A stretch of 64,000 bases of DNA from Pontibacter rufus (GCF_015694705.1 NZ_JADQDR010000006.1:62001-126000); one strand, 5' to 3'; shown: positions 54,326-63,745, counted from the stretch's first letter. The notes: generated by a model from the letters alone, not told the origin. A program made the numbers and translations.

Positions 54326-55972
54326 ATGAAGTATAAAATGAGAAAAATAGCTGTTTATATATTGCCTGCTGTGCTTGCCCTGGCCTCTTGTGCCAAACAG
54401 CCACAGGCATCCCAGCCAACAACTGATGCTGCAACCGCAAATGCCTCCACGCTGGCCGCCTATGATGCCAACCTGGCTTTTGGTCCCGGCAAAATAGTAG
54501 AACTGCCCAACCCGCAGTCGAATAAGGTGATTATTAAGCTGATGTTCAAAAACGGCTCTATGTCGGACCCGGAAGGCAAAGAAGGGCTGACCTATACCAC
54601 CGCCCGGATGATAACGCAGAGCGGCACCCGGGACATGACCATATCTGAGATCAAAGACAAAATATTCCCGTGGGCAGCCGATTATTACGCCGATGTGGAC
54701 AAGGAAGTAAGCACTTTTACCTTTGAGGTGCCGGCCGAGAAGCTGAACGAATTTTATCCGATTGTGCGCGGCCTGCTGCTGCACCCGGCCTTTGCGGAAG
54801 AAGATTTTAAACGCGTGCTGGCTAACCAGCAGAACTTTGTGGATCAAGTGATCCGGGCTTCTTCGGACGAGGAATACAGCAAGAAAGCGCTGGAGGATTT
54901 ACTGTTTCGCGGCACCAATTACCAGCACATGGTAGAAGGCAAATCGGCCAGCGTAAAAAATATAACGCTGGAAGACGTGAAGAACCACTGGCAGAATTTC
55001 TTTACGCAGCATAATGTAATGCTGGGCATTGCCGGCAACTACAGCCCTGATTTCCTGGACAAACTAAAGGCCGACGTAGCACAGCTATCCGACGTAAAGC
55101 CCGATATTCCGGTGGCAGGCCAGCCCAACCAGCCGGATGGCGTGCAGGTAGAAATCATCAAAAAAGACGATGCGCTGGGTTCTGCTATTTTTACGGGTGC
55201 GCCCATGCCGATTACGCGTTCAGCTGATGATTTTGCCGCTTTAATGGTTGCTAATTCATACTTAGGGGAGCACCGCAAAAGCTACGGCAAGCTCTACGAC
55301 AAGATCCGCACAACCCGCTCGATGAACTACGGCGACTATTCTTACATCGAGTGGTACGACAACGGCGGCAGCCGCCAACTGCCAAATCCGGGTGTGCCGC
55401 GCACGTCCAACTATTTTGCCCTCTGGATACGGCCGGTACAGATTGCTGAAGGTTTAAAAAAGCAGTATGCCGAGCTAAGCGATATCAACATTGGCCATGC
55501 ACATTTTGCGCTGCGCCTGGCCATGCGCGAGGTAGATGACCTGATAAAGAACGGCATGACGCCGGAGGAATTTGAGCTGACACGCAAGTTCCTGCGCTCT
55601 TATATGAAACTATACACCCAGACAGAAGAAAAACAGCTGGGCTTTCTGATGGACTCCCGCTTTTATGGCCGCCAAAACTATGTGGAAGAGATGGACAAAC
55701 TGCTGGCCAACCTGACCGTAGAAGATGTAAACGAAGCCATTAAGCGGTACTGGGATACGCAGAACATGTTTGTCACGATTGTAACCGACGACAGCGAAGC
55801 AGAACCGCTCAAAGAATCGCTGCTTAACAACACACCGTCTCCGATGAGCTATTCTAACCTGGTGAAAGAAGGCCTGCCGCAGGAAGTACTGGCAGAAGAC
55901 GAGGAAATCGCTAATTATCACCTTAATGTAAAAAGCGTAAAGATTGTGGACAGCAAAGATACCTTTCAGTAG
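54326..55972 (+). CDS. M16 family peptidase-like lipoprotein lacking the zinc motif
   Basis: The 548-residue protein has a lipoprotein signal (LALASC at about residues 17-22). It shows the M16 fold (EIKDKIFPWAADYYADVDKEVSTFTFEVPAEKL, then IRTTRSMNYGDYSYIEWYDNGGSRQLPNPG and ALRLAMREVDDLIKNGMTPEEFELTRKFLR). The position of HxxEH is replaced by GLTYTTARMITQSGT. It is probably the structural or substrate-gating partner of the catalytic subunit at 52688-54040. The start at 54326 is ATG followed by AAGTATAAAATG; a second ATG at 54338 (MRKIAV) is equally good and would give a more typical signal peptide. Confidence 0.9.
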   Translation: MKYKMRKIAVYILPAVLALASCAKQPQASQPTTDAATANASTLAAYDANLAFGPGKIVELPNPQSNKVIIKLMFKNGSMSDPEGKEGLTYTTARMITQSGTRDMTISEIKDKIFPWAADYYADVDKEVSTFTFEVPAEKLNEFYPIVRGLLLHPAFAEEDFKRVLANQQNFVDQVIRASSDEEYSKKALEDLLFRGTNYQHMVEGKSASVKNITLEDVKNHWQNFFTQHNVMLGIAGNYSPDFLDKLKADVAQLSDVKPDIPVAGQPNQPDGVQVEIIKKDDALGSAIFTGAPMPITRSADDFAALMVANSYLGEHRKSYGKLYDKIRTTRSMNYGDYSYIEWYDNGGSRQLPNPGVPRTSNYFALWIRPVQIAEGLKKQYAELSDINIGHAHFALRLAMREVDDLIKNGMTPEEFELTRKFLRSYMKLYTQTEEKQLGFLMDSRFYGRQNYVEEMDKLLANLTVEDVNEAIKRYWDTQNMFVTIVTDDSEAEPLKESLLNNTPSPMSYSNLVKEGLPQEVLAEDEEIANYHLNVKSVKIVDSKDTFQ

Positions 55973-55994
55973 CAGAAACCAAATCTTAAATTTT

Positions 55995-56030
55995 AAAGGT
56001 GCCGCAGCATATACTGCGGCACCTTTGGCT
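55995..56030 (+). terminator. Terminator after the M16 pair
   Basis: A perfect 13-bp stem (55995-56007 with 56014-56026) around a CATATA loop, followed by a T-rich tract. Confidence 0.9.
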
Positions 56031-56189
56031 TTTATTTGCCTGTTTAAACACATAGCAGGCTTTGTTAACCTATAAATTAACCAATTATAATATTTGCTTT
56101 ATTAATATTAATCATAGATATTCACAATTATATTCAGGTAAAGCCCCTACTTACCTTACAGCTGATTTATACCAAAACAGGCAATCTAC

Positions 56190-57224
56190 ATGAGAAAAGC
56201 TGTTAAAGTGATAGGCTATACCCTGGTGGCGCTGGCAACCGTCGCTGCCCTTGTCGTGCTTTACCTTCAATGTGCTTTGCCGAATGTGGATGCAGCTCCC
56301 GCCATCACCATCGAAAAGGCACCTGCCCTGATAAAGCGCGGTGAGTACCTGGCCAACCACGTAGCTGTCTGTATCGATTGCCACTCCACCCGCGACTGGT
56401 CGCGCTTTTCCGGCCCTCCTGTAGCCGGCACATTTGGCCGCGGAGGCGAAAAGTTTGACCACACCCTCGGCTTCCCGGGCACTTTCTACGCCAGGAACAT
56501 CACGCCCGACAAAGAAACCGGCATCGGCAACTGGACTGACGGCGAAATATACCGGGCTATTACATCCGGAGTGAGCAAAAACGGGGAGCCACTTTTCCCG
56601 CTGATGCCCTACCGCTCGTATAGCCACATGTCTGTGGAAGATGCTTATGCCATTGTTGCTTACATCCGCAGCCTGGCGCCCATCCGGCACGAAGTACCCC
56701 CATCCAGGCCGGACTTCCCGATGAGCCTGATTTTACGTACCATTCCTAAAAATACTGCGGAAGCAACCAGAGAGGTGGTGCTGGCAGATTCTGTAGCGCT
56801 GGGCAAATACCTGCTTACTGTTGCCGGCTGCGCCGAGTGCCATACGCCGCAGGAAAAAGGAGCGCCGGTTGCCGCCAGGTACCTTGCAGGCGGATTTGAA
56901 TTTCCCTTGCCAGGCGGCGCCATGGTGCGCTCGGCCAACATCACGCCCGACAAAGAAACAGGTATTGGCAACTGGACAGCAGATGCTTTTGTACAGTGCT
57001 TTAAGGTATATAGCAACCCAGCAGCGATGACGGCAAGCCCGGCGCCGGATGCCTTTAACACAGTAATGCCCTGGAGTATGTATGCCGGCATGAAAGAAGG
57101 GGATTTACGGGCCATTTATAAATACCTGATGAGCCTGAAACCAAATAAAAACGAGATCAAGAAATTTACCCCGGCGCCCGCAACTTCGTCCGCAAAATCC
57201 TCCCTGACTGTGGCTGCTCCGTAA
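56190..57224 (+). CDS. Dihaem cytochrome c, membrane-anchored
   Basis: The 344-residue protein has an N-terminal hydrophobic anchor or signal (VIGYTLVALATVAALVVLYLQ) and two c-type haem sites: CIDCH near residue 60 and CAECH near residue 215. Each is followed by a Met-bearing region (PLMPYRSYSHMSVEDAYAIVAYIRSL and TVMPWSMYAGMKEGDLRAIYKYLMSL) that supplies the axial ligand. The phrase ITPDKETGIGNWT repeats in both halves, indicating an internal duplication. It should sit on the periplasmic side and pass electrons, perhaps for an alcohol or sugar dehydrogenase; no partner dehydrogenase is adjacent. Confidence 0.92.
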   Translation: MRKAVKVIGYTLVALATVAALVVLYLQCALPNVDAAPAITIEKAPALIKRGEYLANHVAVCIDCHSTRDWSRFSGPPVAGTFGRGGEKFDHTLGFPGTFYARNITPDKETGIGNWTDGEIYRAITSGVSKNGEPLFPLMPYRSYSHMSVEDAYAIVAYIRSLAPIRHEVPPSRPDFPMSLILRTIPKNTAEATREVVLADSVALGKYLLTVAGCAECHTPQEKGAPVAARYLAGGFEFPLPGGAMVRSANITPDKETGIGNWTADAFVQCFKVYSNPAAMTASPAPDAFNTVMPWSMYAGMKEGDLRAIYKYLMSLKPNKNEIKKFTPAPATSSAKSSLTVAAP

Positions 57225-57509
57225 GACGCCTAAAGTAGCACCGCTTTACTTTTGTAATTAACCCTCATGCAGCTACGGCATCCTCGTTGCTCTTTCCGGC
57301 ATCGCCGTAGGTGATTATTATACCTGTAATCTGTTTAGGGCTACAGCTTATTCCCCATAAACTGCAGGCCCAGACCACTTTCTTTTCGGCACAAACAGGT
57401 TCAGAAGTATCGCTACGTTCACACTTTCTTCGTACTATACTTTAACAGTTCTTAGCTGTTGTACCAGTTTCTGGTTGCCTGTGTGCGCACAAAATCATAC
57501 ATTTACCTG

Positions 57510-58010
57510 ATGATGAGCGCCATAACCTTCTCCACTTATTACAATTCACCAATCGGCTGCCTGCGCATTGATGGAAATGATGAAGCTATACTTGCTGTCA
57601 GCTTCTGCGAAGTTCCTGGCCCGGAAGCTACTGTAACGGCTGTGGGACAGTTATGCCTCCGGCAGTTGCACGAATATTTTGAAGGCGCCCGCCAAATGTT
57701 CGATCTCCCTTTACAACCTGCGGGCACTGCTTTCCAGCAACAGGTATGGCAGCAGCTGAAACTAATTCCGTTTGGCAAAACCTGCTCTTACCTGGAGGTG
57801 GCCAGGGCCGTATCAGGCGAAAAAGCCATCCGGGCGGTTGGCGCGGCCAATGGCAGAAATCCACTCTGTATCATTGTACCCTGCCACCGCGTTATCGGCA
57901 GCGACGGCAGCCTGACAGGTTATGCGGGCGGCTTGTGGCGCAAAGAATGGCTGCTGCGGCATGAGGGAGTGCTGCAGCCCGCACAGCAACTGTCATTCTT
58001 CGGCAGTTAA
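57510..58010 (+). CDS. ogt: Methylated-DNA-protein cysteine methyltransferase
   Basis: Ogt takes the alkyl group from O6-alkylguanine onto its own Cys in a suicide reaction. The product has FSTYYNSPIGCLRIDG, the helix-turn-helix VWQQLKLIPFGKTCSYLEVARAVSGEKAIRAVGAANGRNPLCII, and the active site VPCHRVIGSDGSLTGYAGGLWRK (Cys of PCHR). The start is set at the double ATG 57510/57513; the open frame begins earlier at a TTG, but those residues are not conserved. About 166 aa is the usual length. Confidence 0.95.
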   Translation: MMSAITFSTYYNSPIGCLRIDGNDEAILAVSFCEVPGPEATVTAVGQLCLRQLHEYFEGARQMFDLPLQPAGTAFQQQVWQQLKLIPFGKTCSYLEVARAVSGEKAIRAVGAANGRNPLCIIVPCHRVIGSDGSLTGYAGGLWRKEWLLRHEGVLQPAQQLSFFGS

Positions 58011-58073
58011 AATCAGTCACAATACCGGATAAATACAACCTGACGTGCAAATTCAAGTATAGTAAAGAAATTT

Positions 58074-58550
58074 ATGTTGGTGCTCCCTTATTTTATGGAA
58101 AGTTTATACGCTGAATCAGACAAGAAAACAGCTTTATCAACCAAACCGCTTGTGCTGTCGGACCTTGGTATCCGCTTTGTGGCGCTGGTAATTGATTTGC
58201 TGCTGTTTTGTATTATTTTAGCGATAATCGATTATTATACAATCAGCAGCGACGAAACAGCACTGCTCCTGAAGCCGGAGCGCCTGCTGCACGTGCTGCT
58301 CGGCTGGCTATACTTTGCCGGAACAGAAACCTGTCCATGCCAGGCCACATTGGGTAAATATGTAGCGGGCCTGAAGGTGCAGGACAGCGCGGGAGGACGC
58401 CTTTCTTTTATAAATGCCAGCATCCGGTATTTTGCCAAGCCACTCACCTTGTTTGTGCTCCTGTTTCGTTTTATTACACGGAGCGGCCTGCCGCAGTATC
58501 AGTTGCTGCACGACAAGCTGGCGGACGCGCAGGTTGTACCACGCTCCTAA
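58074..58550 (+). CDS. RDD family membrane protein
   Basis: The 158-residue protein matches the RDD domain: LGIRFVALVIDLLLFCIILAII (first span with the Arg and Asp), LLHVLLGWLYFAGTET, CQATLGKYVAGLKVQDSAGGRLSFINASIRYFAKPL and YQLLHDKLADAQVV (HDK-A-D motif). Two to three membrane spans are predicted. The function is not firmly known; some RDD proteins have been linked to ion transport. The first ATG (58074) is kept; an ATG at 58095 (MESLYAES) is also plausible. It lies 63 bases after ogt and may share its transcript. Confidence 0.88.
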   Translation: MLVLPYFMESLYAESDKKTALSTKPLVLSDLGIRFVALVIDLLLFCIILAIIDYYTISSDETALLLKPERLLHVLLGWLYFAGTETCPCQATLGKYVAGLKVQDSAGGRLSFINASIRYFAKPLTLFVLLFRFITRSGLPQYQLLHDKLADAQVVPRS

Positions 58551-58630
58551 GGCTTTATACCTGCAAAGATGTAGTGATCTACTGTAAATCACGCATCAGC
58601 CGATTTGCGTTGGCAACAGTTATTTGCCTT

Positions 58631-59206
58631 TTAGCTTTCCGCTCCGTAGTGCCCCGTCTCCACCGTACTTGTTCCCTCCGGTGCCACCGTTATTTTAAAC
58701 AAATAATCATACTGCTGCTCTGTGATAAACGCAATGTCGGTTTCAGCTCCGAAGGCTTGTATGACTGGCAAAAGCGTATTAGAATGGGCCGCTACCACTA
58801 CTGTTTTGCCGCTGTAATTTTGTAGTATCTGCTGTTTTAGCCCTCCGAAATTATTTGCGGCATAGGGTATAATTTCCAGGTGATGCGCCATAGCCAGAGG
58901 CTTGAGCGTATTTATGGTGCGGAGGTATTTTGTAGCATACAAGGCTGCAACAGGTTGCCCCTCCAGTTTTTCCCGCAATGCTTCTGCCCTGGCCTCTCCC
59001 AGTGCCGTTAGTCCCGGGTCCTGGTTGTCTGGGTCAGAGATATCTTTCTCAGCATGGCGCACCACGTAAACGACAGTAGGGTTGCCGGTAGCAGCAGGAC
59101 TGGCAATAGCCGCAGCCCCCTCGTTGGCGGCCGGGGTATTGCGGCAAGCCGGGAAGCCAAAGATCAGCAGCACCAGCCATAGTTTCAGGAGTAAAGGTAG
59201 TTTCAT
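58631..59206 (-). CDS. Exported histidine phosphatase family protein
   Basis: The 191-residue protein has a hydrophobic leader ending in PAC-R (residues 18-21), a possible lipidation site, and then a histidine-phosphatase core. VVYVVRHAEKD bears the nucleophilic His and Arg, YATKYLRTINTLKPLA supplies the second Arg, and VVVAAHSNTLLPVI supplies the late His. RHG catalytic geometry is slightly modified (RHA). It would act on phospho-ester substrates in the periplasm; the substrate is unknown. It ends convergent with the RDD gene. Confidence 0.85.
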   Translation of the reverse strand: MKLPLLLKLWLVLLIFGFPACRNTPAANEGAAAIASPAATGNPTVVYVVRHAEKDISDPDNQDPGLTALGEARAEALREKLEGQPVAALYATKYLRTINTLKPLAMAHHLEIIPYAANNFGGLKQQILQNYSGKTVVVAAHSNTLLPVIQAFGAETDIAFITEQQYDYLFKITVAPEGTSTVETGHYGAES

Positions 59207-59249
59207 GTACAGTTGTTTTGATTAGATTAAAATTGGGGTTGTATTTGGT

Positions 59250-62138
59250 TTAGCGAGGATAAGATGGCTGTGGCTGCACTCCTTCACGTTCCACGCTGCC
59301 GGCCTGCTTTAGCTTTCCGCGTTGCTGCAGGAGTTGTACCAGTTGCCGCCTTGCCTCGCGGTTCTGCGGATTTTGCTGCAGCAGTTGCTCATAAACCCGC
59401 TGCGCCTTTCTTAATTTTCCCTGTGCCGTCCAAAGCTTTGCCCGTGCCATCTTCAGGTCGCGCGCGTCGGCTACGGTAACAGGTTCTGGCTGCCTGTTTA
59501 AAATTGCTGCGGCCTTTGCCGTTTCTCCCAAATCAGCATATAAACCTGCCAGCCGGTATGCTTCTCCACGCAATATTGCCTTGCCTTCCGGCAGCGGTTG
59601 CAAATCTTTGCCTGCACCCGCTTTGTCGCCCTGCGCCAGTTTGTAGCCCGCCATACGCAGCACATAATCCGCACGCGGTGCACCTGCGGCAGATAAAACA
59701 CGCTGCGCATCCGCCAAGGTGGCGTAAGCTGCCTCATACCTGCCCAAGGCCGCCAGTGCATCCGCATACTGTCGCCGTAGCTCATAATCCTGCGGTTTCA
59801 GGGCTACCAGCCTGGCTATAGGTTGTGCTGCGCTTGTATCGCCGTAAACAGTTGCCTGCATCAAAGCAGCAAAGGCCTGCGCCTCGTCACGGCGATCGCG
59901 CAGGTAGGTAGAAACAACAGGTGCATCCCGCAGGTATTCCTCCGCCACTGCCATCGCTTCGGGCGCCATGTCGTAGCTGGCGTAAAGTTCCCGGAACTGT
60001 TGGTTGACGGTGGCCCGCAACAATAAATCATCTTCCAGCGCCAGCGCCTTGCGGTAAAGTTGTACCTGTGCCTCAAGCGCCTCATCCGCTTTTAATCTGC
60101 CGTCCCGCTTCTGCGCTTCTTTCAGTTCCGCTTCCGCCACGTAAAGCGGGGCATAGCCCTGATTTATACTTTTAGCCTTCTGCAGCCATTCCTGCGCTGC
60201 TACATAATTCTTTTGCTGCTGTTTCACGCCGGCATAGGCAAGTATAGCCGGCTGGTATTGCGCATCCCAGGTCAGGGCAGTATCGAGCAGGGCGGCGGCT
60301 TTATCTAAATCTCCGCTCTGCTGCGCGCGTTCAACCAGGTTCAGGTATACCTGTGCCCAGTTGCCGGCCATTGCCTGTTTGTTGCCGGCCAGGTAAGCCC
60401 GCTGCCGCTTCACCAGCTGGTCCAGGAAAGTATACAGCTCCGGATCTCTGGCTTTTAAATCGGCGGTGGTGTTGATGGATTTATGGTTGAGCGGATGCAC
60501 TTTCACCGGCTCAAAATAGGCCGGGTAGGTCTGGGCCAGGTACTCGTGCTCGTTGTTGGCCGAGTAGTAGTCGAGGGTGCGGCCCTCTTTCATTGCATTG
60601 AAGTATAGCCGGCGCACTTCCCGCTTCTCAGCATCCGTAAACACCATCTGGTGATACAGGTGCGTGTACTCGTGCAGCACCACGTTGCGCTCTAAATAGG
60701 AGCCGCGCACCACATACTCGATGGCCGCCGCCCCGCTTCCCACACCGCGGATGTCCATCCACTGGCGGTTGTCGAAAGTGGTGGCCTGCCTGAAGTATGG
60801 CGAGTGCATGGCTATGGCTAAATCGTGATGCAGCGGCGGAATGACGAACGTCTCGCTTTGCCTCGATAAAAAAGGAAAGTAAACGATGCTCGCATACAGC
60901 TGCGACCACACCATCTTCTGCACCTCATCGCCGGGATAATACGCCACATCCGGAAACACCTTGGCAAAGTTCAACGGGTCTCCGATTACCGTTTGCTGCA
61001 CTACCTGCCGCAGCGAATCGTAGTTGTGCAGGTAAGTGAGCTGTTTCTGTTTGATGACGGCGGCCAGTGCATTGTGGGCCGGACCGTAATGTTTTTTCTT
61101 TTGGAGGACTTGCTGGAAAATAGCCTGTGCCGAGTCGAGGCGTGTGCGGCGGTCCATATCGAAAGCCATGTAGTAGGCAGAGCCGCGCAGCATGGCCGGC
61201 AACACCGACGCCGAGTATAGTTGCTGCACCATAGCTGCCGCTTCCAGCGCCTCCGGTATTTTGTTGCGGGAGATGAGTTTGTCTGCCGTTTCGAGTGCCT
61301 TGCGTACCTGCTCATCTTCAGGCCGGGCATAATCGGCGTAGGTGAGATTGGTGTGGCCGTTGCCCCAGTGCCAGTGCGTCACGTAGTGCAGCGGGTTCAG
61401 GGCCAGCGCCAGTTCCCATTGCGCGGCCATGTCGTTAAGCTGTGTGGCATCAACGCGGCGCCAGATGGCATATCCATAGTTAAAGCGGGCATCCGCATCA
61501 AAAGGATTGAGCGTAAGGCTTTTGATGAGCGGCGCTTCTGCCAGTTCCGGCTCCTGGTTCCAGAAGTATACATCCGATTCAAGCAAGTAGGCCGCGGCGT
61601 TATCCGGGTTTTGCTGCGCCACTTTTCCGGCCCATTCCAGCGCCTCGTCATAATTTTTCTGCAGCATCAGGATGCGCCCGATAGCCAAAGCTGCCTCCTC
61701 GTCTCCCGGATTTGCCTGCCATACCTGCCGGGCCGTAGCCATGGCCTCAGGCAGTTCCCAGGCTTGTACCTGCAGCTTGCTTTGCAGCAGCAGTGCCTCC
61801 CGCTGCTTCGGGTTTTCTTTCAGAACGGCTTGCACCAGTTCGTCTGCCTGCGCAAATTCATTCTGAAGTATAAATAGCTTTGCTTTGGCCAGTTTAACCT
61901 GTGCGCCTGGCTTTGCCGTTTGCAGCACCTGCGCCGCCTCCTGCCAGAGCCCCAGCTCCAGCATCCGGCCGGCTCTTTCGGCAGCGTTTATACCTGTTGC
62001 CTGTTTTACTTTCTCCCGCTCCTGTTCCAGTTTCCGGCGCACGGCCGCTACATCATATGGCTGCTGCCGTGCAAAAGCAGGGAAGGCCAATAATAGAAGT
62101 ACCAGGCAGGAAAATATTTTGTCAGAAGATGGAGACAT
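59250..62138 (-). CDS. Large exported TPR protein with gluzincin HExxH motif
   Basis: The start is set at ATG 62138 because the earlier in-frame TTG (62150) lies inside a TACCTTTG -7 element (62148-62155, minus strand). The 962-residue product begins with a signal peptide (IFSCLVLLLLAFPAFA). About 12 TPR-like repeats follow (for example QKNYDEALEWAGKVAQQNPDNAAAYLL). A central metallopeptidase-like region contains HEYTHLYHQ (about residue 490), the zinc motif of a gluzincin-type peptidase, followed by NNEHEYLAQTY, which could supply the third ligand. More TPRs follow, with a C-terminal NPQNREARRQLVQLLQQRG repeat. It is likely periplasmic; the substrate is unknown. Confidence 0.85.
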   Translation of the reverse strand: MSPSSDKIFSCLVLLLLAFPAFARQQPYDVAAVRRKLEQEREKVKQATGINAAERAGRMLELGLWQEAAQVLQTAKPGAQVKLAKAKLFILQNEFAQADELVQAVLKENPKQREALLLQSKLQVQAWELPEAMATARQVWQANPGDEEAALAIGRILMLQKNYDEALEWAGKVAQQNPDNAAAYLLESDVYFWNQEPELAEAPLIKSLTLNPFDADARFNYGYAIWRRVDATQLNDMAAQWELALALNPLHYVTHWHWGNGHTNLTYADYARPEDEQVRKALETADKLISRNKIPEALEAAAMVQQLYSASVLPAMLRGSAYYMAFDMDRRTRLDSAQAIFQQVLQKKKHYGPAHNALAAVIKQKQLTYLHNYDSLRQVVQQTVIGDPLNFAKVFPDVAYYPGDEVQKMVWSQLYASIVYFPFLSRQSETFVIPPLHHDLAIAMHSPYFRQATTFDNRQWMDIRGVGSGAAAIEYVVRGSYLERNVVLHEYTHLYHQMVFTDAEKREVRRLYFNAMKEGRTLDYYSANNEHEYLAQTYPAYFEPVKVHPLNHKSINTTADLKARDPELYTFLDQLVKRQRAYLAGNKQAMAGNWAQVYLNLVERAQQSGDLDKAAALLDTALTWDAQYQPAILAYAGVKQQQKNYVAAQEWLQKAKSINQGYAPLYVAEAELKEAQKRDGRLKADEALEAQVQLYRKALALEDDLLLRATVNQQFRELYASYDMAPEAMAVAEEYLRDAPVVSTYLRDRRDEAQAFAALMQATVYGDTSAAQPIARLVALKPQDYELRRQYADALAALGRYEAAYATLADAQRVLSAAGAPRADYVLRMAGYKLAQGDKAGAGKDLQPLPEGKAILRGEAYRLAGLYADLGETAKAAAILNRQPEPVTVADARDLKMARAKLWTAQGKLRKAQRVYEQLLQQNPQNREARRQLVQLLQQRGKLKQAGSVEREGVQPQPSYPR

Positions 62139-62147
62139 GGCGGCAGG

Positions 62148-62155
62148 CAAAGGTA
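62148..62155 (-). promoter_or_regulatory. -7 element TACCTTTG before the TPR gene
   Basis: TAnnTTTG match 9 bases upstream of the ATG (62138); the -33 region is weak (TTCA 19 bases upstream). Confidence 0.5.
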
Positions 62156-62360
62156 TCAGTAGTATATAAAGCTTTGAAGCCTAAATTTAAAACTATTCCG
62201 CGTTTTCAGATCACTGAAACACCTTTTTTTGAGCACACCTCCCCTGCTTCCATACAATCTGGATTTTTACAGCCGTATAATTTTTTGCGATATACCCAGA
62301 ATTTGCTATATTCCGTCTGAATAACCCTTTACCCGTAAGGCTATCAGCATAAACCCGACC

Positions 62361-62567
62361 ATGCGACAACTACATTATACCTGCCCCAAATGTGGCCACA
62401 ACCAGGCTGATGTTGACCAGTTCAGAGCCACAGGCGGCTTCCTGTCTAAAATATTTGATGTGCAGAACAAGAAGTTCACAACGGTTACCTGCCTTAACTG
62501 CACTTACACCGAAATGTACCGCGCCAGCAGCAGCCAGTTGGGCAATATTTTCGACCTGTTTTCCTGA
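62361..62567 (+). CDS. Small zinc-ribbon protein (DUF2082-like)
   Basis: The 68-residue protein has two knuckles, CPKCGH (residues 8-13) and CLNCTY (residues about 44-49), that bind one zinc. Between them is ATGGFLSKIFDVQNKKFTTVTC, the pattern of the DUF2082 family of putative nucleic-acid-binding zinc-ribbon proteins. It is short enough to be missed by length filters, but the cysteine spacing and conserved GFLSKIFDVQN support it. Function unknown. Confidence 0.88.
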   Translation: MRQLHYTCPKCGHNQADVDQFRATGGFLSKIFDVQNKKFTTVTCLNCTYTEMYRASSSQLGNIFDLFS

Positions 62568-62802
62568 TGTGCTGTATAGGAGCGAAGACTCATACTTTGT
62601 AGAAAGCTTTTAACGGCAGCCATACTTGCGGCCAGGGCGTGTTTTCACCAATAACTTATACTTCTGCAATCTATACCCTGCAGATGCGCCAAATCAGCGT
62701 GCGGGCCTCATGGCAAATCACGGAAAAATACCAGCGCCCGGAAATTTTTTATACTTGGTCTGTACGCCTCATGAGGAAGAAAATCCGGCAGGTATAAAAC
62801 AA

Positions 62803-62827
62803 AAAAGCCAGTCCGGAGACTGGCTTT
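62803..62827 (-). terminator. tRNA-Leu terminator
   Basis: An 11-bp stem (AAAAGCCAGTC/GACTGGCTTTT) with a CGGA loop; the minus strand has a U-run after it. It lies 11 bases past the tRNA 3' end. Confidence 0.9.
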
Positions 62828-62837
62828 TAACCTAATG

Positions 62838-62919
62838 TGCGCACGGGGAGATTCGAACTCCCACACCCGAAGGCACAGGCTTCTGAGACCTGCACGTCTA
62901 CCAGTTTCGCCACGTGCGC
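62838..62919 (-). tRNA. tRNA-Leu (anticodon CAG)
   Basis: The 82-nt gene folds with acceptor stem GCGCACG/CGTGCGC, discriminator A, a D arm (GCGAAACTGGTAGACGT), an anticodon loop CTCAGAA with CAG, a long class II variable arm (TGCCTTCGGGTG) and a T loop TTCGAAT. The CAG anticodon reads the leucine codon CUG. The CCA end is not encoded and must be added by the CCA-adding enzyme. Confidence 0.95.
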
Positions 62920-62976
62920 GAATGCTGACATTATATTTCAATATTCCATCCCTGTACTGTTACTGGGTTGGGATTG

Positions 62977-63007
62977 CAAAGGTAGCAGACAGTTTTAAAA
63001 CTGCAAT
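62977..63007 (-). promoter_or_regulatory. tRNA-Leu promoter
   Basis: On the minus strand ATTG (63004-63007), 19 bases, TACCTTTG (62977-62984). The spacer includes the palindrome CAGTTTTAAAACTG. The leader to the tRNA is about 50 bases. Confidence 0.7.
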
Positions 63008-63025
63008 AGCTGCTCCGCAAAATTT

Positions 63026-63745
63026 TCATGTTTTTTTATCCTCCTCCTCCATCAGCACCGGCGTAATTTCTTTCTTCGAGAACTTTTCAAGGCTGCGGAG
63101 CAGCTTAAGGCTGATGATAACCCACAGAAAACCAGCTGAGAAACCTGCCAAAACATCGGTAGCATAGTGCACCCGCAGGTAAATGCGGCTGAACCCGATA
63201 AGCAAAATAAACAGTGCCAGCAGCAACACCAGCATATTCCGCAGTGCAGGGCGCTTCACATTTTTCCAGACGAGGTAGATAATCAGCCCATAAAAGGAAG
63301 CGGCTATCATGGAATGTCCGCTCGGGAAGCTAAGGCCGGAGGCATGCACCAGCGGCATCAGGGGCCGGGGCCGGTCGAACAGGTGTTTGAGCACGAGGTT
63401 AAGGCTGATGCTGCCCAGCGCCACCACCGGCACCCGGATAGAATGCCACCGGTGTTTGCGTATAAACAGGAAGTAGGCTATCAGCAGCAGCGCAGCCGGC
63501 GTTATAAACTGCTGCGACGCAAAAAACGTAACACTCTCGATAAAGGCATTCATGGCAGGGCTCACAATCCGGTGGGCAAAAGCAAAAGCTTTTTTATCTA
63601 TACCCAGCTGGTCGCCCTGCAGAATTTCAGCGCCAATGTATAAAAACCCGACAACACAAGCCAGTGATACCCCCAGCACGAAAAGCAGCTCTACAGTAAA
63701 GAGCGTAAACTCCGCTGCCATCTTTTTATAAAAACTTCGAATCAT
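63026..63745 (-). CDS. PAP2 superfamily phosphatase
   Basis: The 239-residue membrane protein has five or six spans and all three phosphatase motifs: KHLFDRPRP (KxxxxxxRP), FPSGHS (PSGH) and SRIYLRVHYATD (SRxxxxxHxxxD). It would dephosphorylate lipid phosphates such as phosphatidic acid or undecaprenyl diphosphate on the outer face of the inner membrane. The exact lipid is not readable. The C-terminal tail is acidic and lysine-rich. It is divergent from the adjacent 2',3'-cyclic phosphodiesterase gene. Confidence 0.93.
   Translation of the reverse strand: MIRSFYKKMAAEFTLFTVELLFVLGVSLACVVGFLYIGAEILQGDQLGIDKKAFAFAHRIVSPAMNAFIESVTFFASQQFITPAALLLIAYFLFIRKHRWHSIRVPVVALGSISLNLVLKHLFDRPRPLMPLVHASGLSFPSGHSMIAASFYGLIIYLVWKNVKRPALRNMLVLLLALFILLIGFSRIYLRVHYATDVLAGFSAGFLWVIISLKLLRSLEKFSKKEITPVLMEEEDKKT

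Noticed and set aside
62338..62567. Zinc-ribbon gene dismissed as too short to be real
   Set aside because: The two CxxC knuckles and the conserved GFLSKIFDVQN block support it, so it was kept as a gene.
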